Source: Luteococcus peritonei (GTDB taxonomy: Bacteria > Actinomycetota > Actinomycetes > Propionibacteriales > Propionibacteriaceae). From it: DNA of 64,000 bases. The stretch covers positions 186,001 to 250,000 of the forward strand of contig NZ_BAAAIX010000007.1 in NCBI RefSeq assembly GCF_039526385.1, given 5' to 3'. The position numbers and the translations under genes are program-made. The notes below the pieces were generated by a model that saw nothing but the letters and a program-made list of their open reading frames with translations, made no database searches and had not been told where the DNA came from. Positions 1 to 29,731 of this stretch are shown here, one piece after another. The stretch's first letter is position 1, and every line of letters starts with the position of its first letter.

Positions 1-742
1 CACGGCGGGCCTGGTGGAGCTGTTCGGGGCGACGGGGGCGGCAGCCGTGCGGCAGCGGCCCCGGATCGGCGCGCTGATCGAGTCGCCGGCGCTGAGCCTG
101 GACCTGACGGCCCGGCAGAACCTGGAGGCGCTGCGCATCCAGCGAGGGCTGGCCGGCAAGCACTGGACCGACGAGGCGCTCGAGATCGTGGGCCTGACCG
201 ACACCGGCACGAAGAAGGCCGGCAGGTTCAGCCTGGGCATGCGGCAGCGCCTCGGTCTGGCCATCGCCCTGCTGGGACGCCCGGAACTGCTCATCCTCGA
301 CGAACCGGTCAACGGCCTGGATCCCACCTGGATGACCCGGGTCCGGGAAGAGCTGGTGCGCCGGGCCCACGAGGACGGCACCACGATCCTGATCTCCTCG
401 CACCTGCTGGCCGAGCTCGATCTGTTCGCGACCCGCTACGGCTTCATCCACCAGGGCCGGCTGGTGCGCCAGCTCACTGCCTCCGACCTGCACGAGCAGT
501 GCCAGCGCACGCTGCGGATCCACGTGGACGACGTCGCGCGTGCCACGACCGTGCTGGAGGAACAGCTGGGGATTCGCCACTACCGGATCGCCGACGACGA
601 CAGCCTGCTGCTGAGCGACCACCTGGACGCGTCGGCCAGGATCAACACCGCCCTGGTGGGCGCCGGCGTGCAGGTCAGCGCCCTCGAGGTGCGTGGCGCC
701 TCGTTGGAGGAGTACTTCACCGACCTCGTCAAGGGAGCCTGA
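1..742 (+). CDS. ABC exporter ATP-binding protein, 5' end outside window
   Basis: ATP-hydrolysing subunit of an ABC exporter of the NatA/BcrA type that would energise the membrane protein encoded next. The reading frame is open from base 2, so the gene starts upstream and the Walker A region is not in the window. Visible in order are the signature loop (FSLGMRQRL), Walker B (LLILDEP), the D-loop (NGLDP) and the H-loop histidine (ISSHLL). The GTG at base 14 is internal and not a real start. The stop lies 1 nt before the permease ATG, so the two are co-translated. The substrate cannot be told from sequence; the histidine kinase downstream suggests a stress or antibiotic-responsive exporter (inference). 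Confidence 0.9.
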   Translation, partial: TAGLVELFGATGAAAVRQRPRIGALIESPALSLDLTARQNLEALRIQRGLAGKHWTDEALEIVGLTDTGTKKAGRFSLGMRQRLGLAIALLGRPELLILDEPVNGLDPTWMTRVREELVRRAHEDGTTILISSHLLAELDLFATRYGFIHQGRLVRQLTASDLHEQCQRTLRIHVDDVARATTVLEEQLGIRHYRIADDDSLLLSDHLDASARINTALVGAGVQVSALEVRGASLEEYFTDLVKGA

Positions 743-743
743 G

Positions 744-1580
744 ATGTTCGCCAACATGCTGCGTGCCGACGCCTACCGCTTCCTGCGGTCCCGCTTCGCA
801 CGGACCACCGGGGTGGTCTTCGTCGTGGTGATCGGCCTGTTCTGCCTGTTCAACTTCGCCGACCACACCTCCGCCTCCTTCGCCTTCGGCGGACCCATCG
901 CCAGCAAGGACGGCGTCCCGCTGCTCGACGGTTTCGTCGGCTTCGCCTATGCCGACCCCGCCCACCCCATGTTCTGGGAGCTGGTCTACTCGGCGGTCTG
1001 CTTCACGGCCGTGACGATGTTCGCCATCCCCATCACCGGGATGATGATCACCTCCGCCGACGACCACAACGGGATCACCAAGATCGCCGTCGCCCAGGGG
1101 CAGTCCCAGACCCGCCTGTACCTGTCCAAGGTGCTGCTGGCGGTGCTCGTCACCGGCCTGCTGTGGGTGCTGCACAATGCCATCACCCTGGGGCTGGTCC
1201 TGGTGCGTGAGGATGCCTCCATCGACGCCGCCGGGCTGCGGCGGTGGGCCTGGCTGTGCCTGCTGCTCTACCCGGCGCAGGTGGTGCTGATGCTGCTGAT
1301 CAGCCTGGTGGCCCTGGTCACCCGCTCCCGGGTGGCCTCACTGGTCCTGCTGGTCGTCATGGTGATGGTCGCGCCCATCATCGGCGTGCTGGTGCGCTCC
1401 CATCCCTCGCGGATCGCGGACCTGGCACAGGGGATCAACCCGGTCTGGCACCTCAACCGGGTCTCGCGTTTCTGGGCGGAGCCGCAGATCGTGGGGCACA
1501 CCTGGCTCATGTTCGCGGTGGGCTGCGTGGTGCTGGTGGCGGCCAGTCTCGCGTGGCTTCGCCGGCGGGAACTGAGCTGA
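744..1580 (+). CDS. ABC-2 type exporter permease
   Basis: Membrane subunit (278 aa) paired with the preceding ATPase. Six hydrophobic segments can be read, at roughly residues 20-40, 80-110, 130-160, 170-200, 205-230 and 245-270, with a short Arg-rich cytoplasmic N-terminus. The ATG at 744 is preferred over the in-frame upstream start because AAGGGA lies just before it, inside the end of the ATPase gene. It is followed after 16 nt by the histidine kinase gene. The substrate is unknown. Family placement rests on gene order and topology more than on a diagnostic motif. Confidence 0.8.
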   Translation: MFANMLRADAYRFLRSRFARTTGVVFVVVIGLFCLFNFADHTSASFAFGGPIASKDGVPLLDGFVGFAYADPAHPMFWELVYSAVCFTAVTMFAIPITGMMITSADDHNGITKIAVAQGQSQTRLYLSKVLLAVLVTGLLWVLHNAITLGLVLVREDASIDAAGLRRWAWLCLLLYPAQVVLMLLISLVALVTRSRVASLVLLVVMVMVAPIIGVLVRSHPSRIADLAQGINPVWHLNRVSRFWAEPQIVGHTWLMFAVGCVVLVAASLAWLRRRELS

Positions 1581-1596
1581 CTGCAAGACTGGCGCC

Positions 1597-2508
1597 ATGA
1601 CGGGCTGGATCGTGGCCGCGGTGTGCGCGGCCCTGGCGATCTGGTCCGTCATGCGCCTGTTCGGGCTTCGTCGGGAGATCCGCGACGTGCGCCGCCAGGT
1701 GGAGGGGCATCGGTGCAGTGGTTCGCGCCAGCCGCTGGAACTGGTGGTGCGTGACGACGAGCTGGAGCACCTGGTGGCGGCGGTGGACTCCTCGCTGGCG
1801 CAACTGCGCGCCGAGGAGGTGGCCACCGCCACGCGGGAGGCCCGGCTGCGCCGCGAGATCGCCGACATCTCCCATGACCTCAAGACCCCGCTGATCGCGG
1901 TACGCGGCTACCTGCAGCTGGTGGAGCGCGACGGGGCCGGTGCGGACACCTCACCCAGACGGCTGCAGACCGTGCTGGAACGCGTCGACGATCTTGGACG
2001 GCTGGTGGACGACTTCTTCGAGCTCAGCGTCCTCGACGCCGGGGGACGCCAGCTGGAGCTCGGGCCGGTGGATGCCACCCGGGTGGTGACCGAGGCGCTG
2101 CTGGGCTTCTACGTCGCCTTCGGGACCAAGGGGATCGAGCCGAGGGTGGACGTGCCGGCCGAGCCCCTGCTGGTGCAGGCCGAGACCACCGCCCTGGCAC
2201 GGGTGGTCCGCAACCTGGTGGCCAACGCCCTGGTGCACGGCGACGACGACGTGCAGGTCCGTCTGGGCCGGGAGGGGGAGCGGGCCGTGCTCTGCATCGC
2301 GAACGATGCCCCGCAGCTCGACCCGGAGGCGGCCGGCCACCTCTTCGAGCGTTTCTACCGCGCCGACCCGGCGCGGACCGGAGCGCATGCCGGGCTGGGT
2401 CTGTCCATCGTGAAGGAGCTGGTGCGCCAGATGGGCGGGCAGGTGCACGCGGCGGTCTCCGCGGGACGGCTGCGCGTCGTCGTGGACCTGCCGTTGGCCG
2501 GCGCCTGA
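1597..2508 (+). CDS. Sensor histidine kinase
   Basis: Membrane-bound two-component sensor kinase, 303 aa. A single N-terminal transmembrane segment (about residues 4-22) precedes a dimerisation/phosphoacceptor domain with the H-box SHDLKTPL (His93). Then come the ATPase domain with N-box RNLVANALVHG, F-box LFERFYRADP and G-box AGLGLSIVKEL. There is no large extracytoplasmic sensor domain, as in kinases that sense through a partner transporter. It closes the ABC exporter operon. No response regulator gene is in the window; one may lie upstream of base 1 (inference). Confidence 0.88.
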   Translation: MTGWIVAAVCAALAIWSVMRLFGLRREIRDVRRQVEGHRCSGSRQPLELVVRDDELEHLVAAVDSSLAQLRAEEVATATREARLRREIADISHDLKTPLIAVRGYLQLVERDGAGADTSPRRLQTVLERVDDLGRLVDDFFELSVLDAGGRQLELGPVDATRVVTEALLGFYVAFGTKGIEPRVDVPAEPLLVQAETTALARVVRNLVANALVHGDDDVQVRLGREGERAVLCIANDAPQLDPEAAGHLFERFYRADPARTGAHAGLGLSIVKELVRQMGGQVHAAVSAGRLRVVVDLPLAGA

Positions 2509-2513
2509 GGTCG

Positions 2514-2525
2514 TACGCTGTGGCC
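2514..2525 (+). promoter_or_regulatory. Candidate leaderless -10 element for nadE
   Basis: TACGCT at 2514-2519 sits 6 nt before the nadE ATG and no Shine-Dalgarno sequence is present. This is the spacing expected if transcription starts at the ATG itself. No convincing -35 is visible. Confidence 0.4.
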
Positions 2526-3347
2526 ATGCGTGAACTGCAGAAGACCATCATCGAGGAGATGGGCGTCAGCCCGACGATCGATCCTGCCGCCGAGGTGGAG
2601 CGACGCGTCGCCTTCCTGTGCGACTACCTCAGGGCCACCCGCACGGCCGGCTTCGTGCTGGGCATCAGCGGTGGCATCGACTCCACCCTGGCCGGTCGGC
2701 TCGCCCAGATGGCCGTCGACAGGCTGCGCGCCGAGGACGTCGAGGCGGACTTCGTCGCGGTGCGCCTGCCGCACGGTGTGCAGGCCGACGAGGCCGATGC
2801 CGCAGCCGCCATGGACTGGGTGGCCGCCGGCACCGAGGTGACCATCAACATCAAGCCCGCCACCGACGGCATGGAGCAGGCCTTCGAACAGGCCATGGGC
2901 CTCCAGATCAGCGACTTCAACAAGGGCAACGTCAAGGCCCGGATGCGCATGGTGGCGCAGTACGCCATCGCCGGCGAGCGGAACCTGCTGGTGATCGGCA
3001 CCGACCACGGGGCCGAATCGGTCACCGGCTTCTTCACCAAGTTCGGTGACGGCGGGGCGGACATCCTGCCGCTCTTCGGTCTGGACAAGGGCCAGAACCG
3101 CCAGCTGCTGCAGCACCTGGGCGCCCCGGAGCGGCTCTGGGCCAAGGTGCCCACCGCGGACCTGCTGGACGGCAAGCCGTTGCGCACCGACGAGGACGAG
3201 CTGGGCATCAGTTACGACGACATCGACGCCTACCTGCAGGGCGAGACGATCCCCGATGAGGTGGCCGAGAAGCTGGAGCAGAAGTACCTGCGCAGCCGCC
3301 ACAAGCGCACCACCCCGGTGACCATCGCCGACACCTGGTGGCGCTGA
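2526..3347 (+). CDS. nadE: NH3-dependent NAD+ synthetase
   Basis: Makes NAD+ from deamido-NAD+, ATP and ammonia, the last step of NAD biosynthesis, in the cytoplasm. The 273-aa protein is collinear with E. coli NadE (about 275 aa) and has no glutaminase domain. It has the PP-loop LGISGGIDSTL (residues about 45-55), the VRLPHGVQADE stretch, GTDHGAESVTGFFTKFGDGG and the C-terminal KRTTPVTI segment. I use the ATG at 2526; a GTG at 2520 is in frame, but the -10-like TACGCT placement favours the ATG. It stands alone and is followed by a hairpin terminator. Confidence 0.96.
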   Translation: MRELQKTIIEEMGVSPTIDPAAEVERRVAFLCDYLRATRTAGFVLGISGGIDSTLAGRLAQMAVDRLRAEDVEADFVAVRLPHGVQADEADAAAAMDWVAAGTEVTINIKPATDGMEQAFEQAMGLQISDFNKGNVKARMRMVAQYAIAGERNLLVIGTDHGAESVTGFFTKFGDGGADILPLFGLDKGQNRQLLQHLGAPERLWAKVPTADLLDGKPLRTDEDELGISYDDIDAYLQGETIPDEVAEKLEQKYLRSRHKRTTPVTIADTWWR

Positions 3348-3391
3348 GCGTCCCGCGCGATCAGGCAGCTCCGTCGCGAGCCGCACGCCAC

Positions 3392-3425
3392 AGGCCCCAT
3401 CCCGCCCGGGACGGGGCCTGTTGGG
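3392..3425. terminator. Rho-independent terminator, probably bidirectional
   Basis: An 11-bp stem with one mismatch (arm GGCCCCATCCC against GGGACGGGGCC, loop GCCC) is followed by a short T-rich stretch. It lies between the convergent ends of nadE and the small membrane protein gene. Confidence 0.75.
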
Positions 3426-3435
3426 TTGCTGGAGC

Positions 3436-3684
3436 TCAGCGGGAGCGCTCCCGGAACAGGGCGAGGGCCACCAGTGGCAGCGAGGCGAGCAGTGCGAGGG
3501 CGAGGGTGAGGTGGACCGCGAGCGAGAGCGCCTCGCGGGCGGCGGCCTGCTGGACGAGCACCTGCCAGCCGAACAGCGCCAGCAGGCTGGTGAGGGTGAG
3601 CAGGGCCAGCGTCAGCGCGGGGGCGTCGGGGGAGGGGGAAGGAGGAGAGGGCGAGGAAGGTGGTGGCGAAGTGCTTGCTGCCAT
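3436..3684 (-). CDS. Small two-helix membrane protein, unknown function
   Basis: 82-aa hypothetical protein. A Pro/Ser-rich N-terminus (about residues 1-22) is followed by two hydrophobic helices (about 23-46 and 52-76) and a basic tail (FRERSR). No family is recognised. Support for it being real: it is divergent from clpB, convergent with nadE across a terminator, and its ATG has a TAGCGT hexamer 7 nt upstream with no RBS, the same layout as other probable leaderless genes here. Being so short and of simple composition, it could still be spurious. Confidence 0.5.
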   Translation of the reverse strand: MAASTSPPPSSPSPPSPSPDAPALTLALLTLTSLLALFGWQVLVQQAAAREALSLAVHLTLALALLASLPLVALALFRERSR

Positions 3685-3697
3685 GGCCCTGACGCTA
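3685..3697 (-). promoter_or_regulatory. Candidate leaderless -10 for the small membrane protein
   Basis: On the minus strand TAGCGT (3697-3692) precedes the ATG at 3684 by 7 nt, with no Shine-Dalgarno sequence. Confidence 0.35.
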
Positions 3698-3753
3698 GGC
3701 GGGCCCCGCGAACGACGGGTTGCCCTGCAGGGAATATTCGGTGTCGGATCAAG

Positions 3754-3774
3754 GTTGAGTCAGGTGAACTCAAC
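3754..3774. promoter_or_regulatory. HAIR operator 1 (HspR site) upstream of clpB
   Basis: GTTGAGT, a 7-nt spacer, then ACTCAAC. This matches the HAIR inverted repeat CTTGAGT-N7-ACTCAAG bound by the actinobacterial heat-shock repressor HspR, except at the outermost base of each arm. It ends 6 nt upstream of the clpB -35 box. Confidence 0.85.
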
Positions 3775-3780
3775 TTTGGC

Positions 3781-3809
3781 TTGAACTGGATCCGATCGGG
3801 TTCCATACT
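3781..3809 (+). promoter_or_regulatory. clpB promoter (-35 TTGAAC, -10 CATACT)
   Basis: TTGAAC (3781-3786), a 17-nt spacer and CATACT (3804-3809) give a good vegetative-sigma promoter, with a predicted start near 3816. HAIR site 1 lies just upstream and HAIR site 2 covers the -10 edge and the start point, so HspR binding should block RNA polymerase. Confidence 0.75.
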
Positions 3810-3828
3810 TGAGCCAGGACCACTCAAC
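3808..3828. promoter_or_regulatory. HAIR operator 2 (HspR site) at clpB transcription start
   Basis: CTTGAGC, a 7-nt spacer, then ACTCAAC. One arm is one base off and the other is one base off the HAIR consensus. It starts inside the -10 box and lies 54 nt (about five helical turns) from site 1, so two HspR dimers would sit on the same face of the DNA. Confidence 0.82.
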
Positions 3829-3839
3829 CTAGAGGACAC

Positions 3840-6422
<2,583 letters not shown>

Positions 6423-6434
6423 GTCCACGAGCGC

Positions 6435-6468
6435 GCGCTGCCCGCTCCCTCGGGGGAGCGGGCAGCGC
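6435..6468. terminator. Hairpin terminator after clpB
   Basis: Perfect 15-bp inverted repeat (GCGCTGCCCGCTCCC and its complement) around a 4-nt loop, starting 13 nt after the clpB stop codon. It lacks a clear T-tract, as is common in high-GC actinobacteria. Confidence 0.75.
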
Positions 6469-6490
6469 CGTGTCCCGGGCCGGGCGACCC

Positions 6491-6525
6491 GTGACGCCCG
6501 ACGGCACCGCTGTTAGTCTGATCAC
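6491..6525 (+). promoter_or_regulatory. Candidate leaderless promoter of the secreted Ser-rich protein
   Basis: TAGTCT (6514-6519) lies 6 nt before the ATG at 6526 and a weak -35 (GTGACG, 6491-6496) lies 17 nt further up. There is no RBS, so the transcript may begin at the ATG. Confidence 0.45.
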
Positions 6526-6915
6526 ATGCATAGTTCTGTCGGCGCCCGCCCCGCCCTGGCCGTCGTGATCGGTCTGGGCCTGCTGGGAGGCGGTTTCGCG
6601 CTCTCCCAGGTGGCTGAGGCCGGCCCCCTGGCGCCGGCGGCCACCAGCGCCCCCAGCGCGAGCCCGAGCACCTCGGTCTCCCAGCCCACGGCGAGCAGCT
6701 CGTCCGTGCCCTCCGCCTCGGCGAGCGCCAGCCCGTCCGCCAGTCGCACCCCGTTGCCGAAGAACTGCCCGGTGGACGACGCGGAGATCCAGGTGAGGTT
6801 CCCGTCGGCCACGATGCAGGAGGTCGACGGGGGCAACAACTGGTACGTCGACGGCAAGTTGGTGGGTCGAACGGTGCGCGGCAGTGGCTGGGACCTGAGC
6901 TGCCCGGTGAGCTGA
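6526..6915 (+). CDS. Secreted or membrane-anchored Ser-rich protein, unknown
   Basis: 129 aa. A hydrophobic N-terminal segment (about residues 8-28) acts as a signal peptide or anchor; there is no lipobox cysteine. It is followed by a low-complexity Ser/Ala/Pro/Thr linker (about 30-78) and a small C-terminal domain (about 80-129). That domain has two cysteines (NCPVDD and DLSCPVS), which could form a disulfide, and the phrase NNWYVDGKLVG. No family is recognised. The next gene begins 22 nt later from its own candidate promoter. Confidence 0.65.
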   Translation: MHSSVGARPALAVVIGLGLLGGGFALSQVAEAGPLAPAATSAPSASPSTSVSQPTASSSSVPSASASASPSASRTPLPKNCPVDDAEIQVRFPSATMQEVDGGNNWYVDGKLVGRTVRGSGWDLSCPVS

Positions 6916-6925
6916 GGCTCGTGGC

Positions 6926-6937
6926 TAGACTCGCGGG
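6926..6937 (+). promoter_or_regulatory. Candidate leaderless -10 for the spermidine-synthase-like gene
   Basis: TAGACT (6926-6931) is 6 nt before the ATG at 6938, with no Shine-Dalgarno sequence between the two genes. No convincing -35 is seen. Confidence 0.4.
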
Positions 6938-7741
6938 ATGACCGAACGCGTCCTGCCGGATCCCAGCACGCCCGGTGCCTGGGTGGTGCGTGTGGGCGGG
7001 GCGGACCAGAGCTGGGTGGATCCCGCCGATCCCACCCGCCTGGAGTTCGACTACATGCAGCGTCTGGCGGACCAGATCGACCGGCATGCCCCGGCCGGCC
7101 AGCGGCTGCGCGTCGTGCACGTGGGTGGCGCCGCCATGACCCTGGCCCGCTACGTGGCGCACACCCGCCCGACCTCGCCGCAGATCGTGCTGGAGCCCGA
7201 CGAGGCGCTCACCGCCGAGGTGCGCGAGAAGATCCCGCTGCCCCGGACCTCCGGCATCAAGGTGCGCCCCGTGGGTGGCCTGGAGGGGGTCACGGCCATG
7301 CGCGAGGACTTCGCCGACATCGTCGTGGTGGATGCCTTCGACGGGGCCCGGGTACCCGGCGAGCTGGCCTCGGTGGACTTCCTGGCCCAGGTGCGGCGGG
7401 TGCTGCACTCCGACGGGCTGCTGCTGTTCAACGTCACCGACACCCATCCCTTCGGCTGGACCAGACGCCTGCTGGCGGGGGTGGGCAGCTACTTCGGCCA
7501 CGCCATGCTGGCCGCGGAGTCCGCCACGCTGAAGGGGCGTCGGTTCGGCAACGTGGTGATCGCCGCCAGCCCGGTGGCCCTGCCGGTGGCCGAGCTGGAA
7601 CGGGCGGCCTCGGGTGCGGTCTTCCCCTACCGGCTGGTGCACGGCGAGCACCTGGCCCGGCTGGTGGGAGGGGCCCAGCCCTTCCACGGCACCGGCGAGC
7701 GCTCCCCGGGGCCTCCGGCGGGACGCACCTTCTTCGAGTAG
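6938..7741 (+). CDS. Spermidine synthase-like / SAM-dependent methyltransferase-fold protein
   Basis: 267 aa, Rossmann-like class I methyltransferase fold of the spermidine synthase group. Visible are VVHVGGAAMTLARYV (glycine-rich motif I, about residues 53-67), an acidic end of strand 2 (IVLEPDE, about 83-90), and DIVVVDAFDGARVP followed by FLAQVRRVLHSDGLLLFNV. Such short bacterial proteins often lack proven polyamine activity, so I call only the fold and family. It is probably transcribed alone. The C-terminus (GERSPGPPAGRTFFE) looks flexible. Confidence 0.75.
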   Translation: MTERVLPDPSTPGAWVVRVGGADQSWVDPADPTRLEFDYMQRLADQIDRHAPAGQRLRVVHVGGAAMTLARYVAHTRPTSPQIVLEPDEALTAEVREKIPLPRTSGIKVRPVGGLEGVTAMREDFADIVVVDAFDGARVPGELASVDFLAQVRRVLHSDGLLLFNVTDTHPFGWTRRLLAGVGSYFGHAMLAAESATLKGRRFGNVVIAASPVALPVAELERAASGAVFPYRLVHGEHLARLVGGAQPFHGTGERSPGPPAGRTFFE

Positions 7742-7824
7742 GCCCTCCTGCCGCTGCCCGGTGCTGGCGTGGGGGTTTTCCGGCGGCGAGCTTGCTCAAC
7801 CATCACTGGAGATCCGGCGTCCAT

Positions 7825-7838
7825 GACGGACGTCCGTC
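7825..7838. repeat. Perfect 14-bp palindrome upstream of the giant surface protein gene
   Basis: GACGGACGTCCGTC is its own reverse complement and lies about 100 nt before the start codon, between two genes in the same orientation. It is a candidate regulator site; the factor is unknown. Confidence 0.45.
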
Positions 7839-7882
7839 TTGTTGTTCACCCGGAAAGATGGCAGCATGACTTGAAGATTGAG

Positions 7883-27560
<19,678 letters not shown>

Positions 27561-27561
<1 letters not shown>

Positions 27562-28235
27562 TGTCCGGCGCCATCTCCACCCGCCGCCGCCGGGGCGCCT
27601 CGCCCACGACGGTGGTGGGTCTGGTGCTGCTGCTGGTCGGCCTGTCCATCCTGGGCTGGGCTGCCTGGCAGTTCTTCGGCACCAACATCACCTCGCGTCG
27701 CCAGGCCGAGCAGACCACCGCCCAGCTGCAGCAGCAGTGGCGCACCGCCGACGCGAAGACGCCGGAGTTCTCCAGCGCCGACGGCCAGCCGGTCGCCCTG
27801 CTGCGCATCCCGGACCTGGGCCCGGACCACCAGTGGCCGGTCCTGGCCGGCACCTCCACCGATGCGCTCTCCCAGGGTGTGGGCTGGTACGCCGACACCG
27901 CCGGGCCCGGCCAGGTGGGCAACTTCGCCGTGGCCGGCCACCGGGTCACCCACGGCGAACCCTTCCGGCGCCTGCTGGAGCTCAAGCAGGGCTCCACAGT
28001 GGTGGTGGAGACCCGTGACTCCGTCTACACCTATGCCCTCGACAATGCGCCGCGCGAGCTGACCGTGGCCGACACCGCCTCCTGGGTGCTGGACCCGGTA
28101 CCCGGCAGGCCCGCGCAGAAGCCCAGCCGCGAACTGATCACCCTGACCACCTGTCAGGACCTCTTCCACTCGCCGGACCGCTCGGTGGCCTTCGGGCACC
28201 TGGTGTCCAAGACGGACAAGAAGCCGGCCCGCTAG
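27561..28235 (+). CDS. Class E sortase
   Basis: Transpeptidase that cleaves the sorting signal and attaches surface proteins to the cell wall. 224 aa; the GTG overlaps the lipoprotein stop by 1 nt. One N-terminal membrane anchor (about residues 17-39) precedes an extracytoplasmic catalytic domain with His127 (VAGHRVTHG), Cys198 (ITLTTC) and Arg207 (SPDRSVAFG), the expected His-Cys-Arg triad. The TLTTC motif and the FGHLV ending fit class E. Class E enzymes are usually tied to LAXTG signals, whereas the linked substrate has LPNTG, which is unusual. Co-transcription with the giant gene argues for a dedicated housekeeping pair. Confidence 0.9.
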
Positions 28236-28238
28236 CAC

Positions 28239-28251
28239 TAGCCTTGCTGCC
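28239..28251 (+). promoter_or_regulatory. Candidate leaderless -10 for pyrE
   Basis: TAGCCT (28239-28244) lies 7 nt before the ATG at 28252; no Shine-Dalgarno sequence is present in the 16-nt gap after the sortase gene. Confidence 0.4.
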
Positions 28252-28791
28252 ATGACCGACCGCGAAGAGCTCATCGAGCACGTCAAGCAGCTGGCCGTGG
28301 TGCACGGCCGCGTCACCCTGGCCAGCGGCAAGCAGGCCGACTACTACGTCGACATGCGCCGCGTCACCCTCGACGGCGCCGCCTCCCCGTTGGTGGGCCG
28401 CGTGATGCGCGAGCTGGTGGCCGACTGGGACTTCGACGCCGTGGGCGGCCTGACCCTGGGCGCCGACCCGGTGGCCACCGCCATGCTGCACGCCGCGGCT
28501 GCCCAGGGCGGCCGGCTCGACGCCTACGTGGTGCGCAAGGCGGAGAAGGCGCACGGCATGCAGCGCCGCATCGAGGGCACCGAGGTGGCCGGGCGACGCG
28601 TGCTCGTCGTCGAGGACACCTCCACCACCGGAGGCTCCGCGCTGACCGCCGTGGAGGCGGTGCGCGAGGCCGGTGGCGAGGTGGTGGGTGTCGCCTGCGT
28701 CGTGGACCGCAACACCGGTGCCCGCGAGGCGATCGAGGCGCAGGGCCTGCCCTACCGCTTCGCCGTCGGGCTGGCCGACCTGGGCCTGTGA
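28252..28791 (+). CDS. pyrE: Orotate phosphoribosyltransferase
   Basis: Converts orotate and PRPP to OMP in pyrimidine biosynthesis; cytoplasmic. 179 aa, the usual size of actinobacterial PyrE. It shows the substrate-side lysine-rich stretch VVRKAEKAHG (about residues 93-102), the PRPP-binding signature RVLVVEDTSTTGGSAL (about 116-131), and the N-terminal LASGKQADYYVDMRR segment. It is only 16 nt from the sortase gene but has a candidate start-point promoter of its own. No other pyrimidine genes are near. Confidence 0.93.
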   Translation: MTDREELIEHVKQLAVVHGRVTLASGKQADYYVDMRRVTLDGAASPLVGRVMRELVADWDFDAVGGLTLGADPVATAMLHAAAAQGGRLDAYVVRKAEKAHGMQRRIEGTEVAGRRVLVVEDTSTTGGSALTAVEAVREAGGEVVGVACVVDRNTGAREAIEAQGLPYRFAVGLADLGL

Positions 28792-28844
28792 GCCGTACGC
28801 GCTGGGCGTAGCGCGCGCCCCGACGCCGGGGCCCGGCCACCGGT

Positions 28845-28850
28845 TAGTGT
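28845..28850 (+). promoter_or_regulatory. Candidate -10 for lemA
   Basis: TAGTGT lies about 33 nt before the lemA ATG, leaving room for a short leader that holds the RBS GGAG (28873-28876). The -35 is not clear. Confidence 0.35.
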
Positions 28851-28882
28851 GGTCACGAGCTTCCTAGAGAGTGGAGATTGCC

Positions 28883-29632
28883 ATGGGTTGGACCCTCCTG
28901 CTGGTGCTGCTGGGCATTCTGGTGCTGGCCGGCGTGCTGTTCATCGCGCCGTACAACTCCTTCATCCGGCAGCGCAACGTGATCCAGGAGTCCTGGCGCC
29001 AGGTCGACGTCGAGCTGAACCGCCGCTACGAGCTGATCCCGAACCTGGTGGAGACCGTGCGCGCCTATGCCGGTCATGAGCGCAACACCATCGAGGAGAT
29101 CACCCGGCTGCGCTCCCAGGCGATGCAGCTGGCCCAGGCGAACCCGGGCGAGACGCCCGACCCGCAGCGCGCCCAGGTTGAGGAGCAGCTGACCGGGGCC
29201 GTGCGCGGCCTGATGGTCAGCGTCGAGGCCTACCCGGAGCTCCGCAGCAACCAGAACTTCGCCGAGCTGCAGCGCGAGCTGACCAACACCGAGGACCGGA
29301 TCGCGGCGGGGCGTCGCTTCTACAACGCCAACGTGCGCGCCTACAACACCAAGGTCGAGTCGGTGCCCAGCAATGTGGTGGCCAACATGTTCGGCTTCAG
29401 GAAGGCCACCTACTTCGAGGTGAACGACCAGGCCGTGCGCCAGGCCCCGGACGTGAACTTCGGCGAGATCTCCTACCGTGGTGACCCCGAGACCACCCTT
29501 CGCCCCGGCGTGAACCAGGTGGCCGCCGACGCGCCCGCGGAGCTGCCCAACCCGCAGTCGCAGCCCGCGCAGCCCACCGTCACCTGGAACGAGCCGACGC
29601 AGCAGCGGATGCCCGACGAGCAGCAGCGCTGA
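28883..29632 (+). CDS. lemA: LemA family membrane protein
   Basis: 249 aa. One N-terminal transmembrane helix (about residues 3-23) is followed by a long helical LemA domain with the typical YNSFIRQRNVIQESWRQVDV and LNRRYELIPNLVETVRAYA phrases and FYNANVRAYNTKVESVPSN (about 145-165). A Pro/Gln-rich tail (about 200-249) is probably disordered. The biochemical role of LemA proteins is not established. The ATG at 28883 is chosen over an in-frame GTG at 28871 because GGAG sits 6 nt before it. Followed by a strong terminator; likely monocistronic. Confidence 0.9.
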   Translation: MGWTLLLVLLGILVLAGVLFIAPYNSFIRQRNVIQESWRQVDVELNRRYELIPNLVETVRAYAGHERNTIEEITRLRSQAMQLAQANPGETPDPQRAQVEEQLTGAVRGLMVSVEAYPELRSNQNFAELQRELTNTEDRIAAGRRFYNANVRAYNTKVESVPSNVVANMFGFRKATYFEVNDQAVRQAPDVNFGEISYRGDPETTLRPGVNQVAADAPAELPNPQSQPAQPTVTWNEPTQQRMPDEQQR

Positions 29633-29650
29633 GGCGCGGCCACACACTGT

Positions 29651-29685
29651 CGCAGGGCCCTGACCTCTTCGGTCGGGGCCCTGCG
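29651..29685 (+). terminator. Rho-independent-type terminator after lemA
   Basis: 15-bp stem (CGCAGGGCCCTGACC and its complement with one G-T pair) around a 5-nt loop, starting 18 nt after the lemA stop; weak T content follows. Confidence 0.78.
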
Positions 29686-29731
29686 TCGTGCTGGGCTGGT
29701 GTGGCGCAGCAGACCACGTGAGGAGATGCAG

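Noticed and set aside
28252..29632. pyrE and lemA as part of the surface-protein operon
   Set aside because: Although closely spaced, pyrE has no RBS but a -10-like element at its start, and the functions are unrelated.
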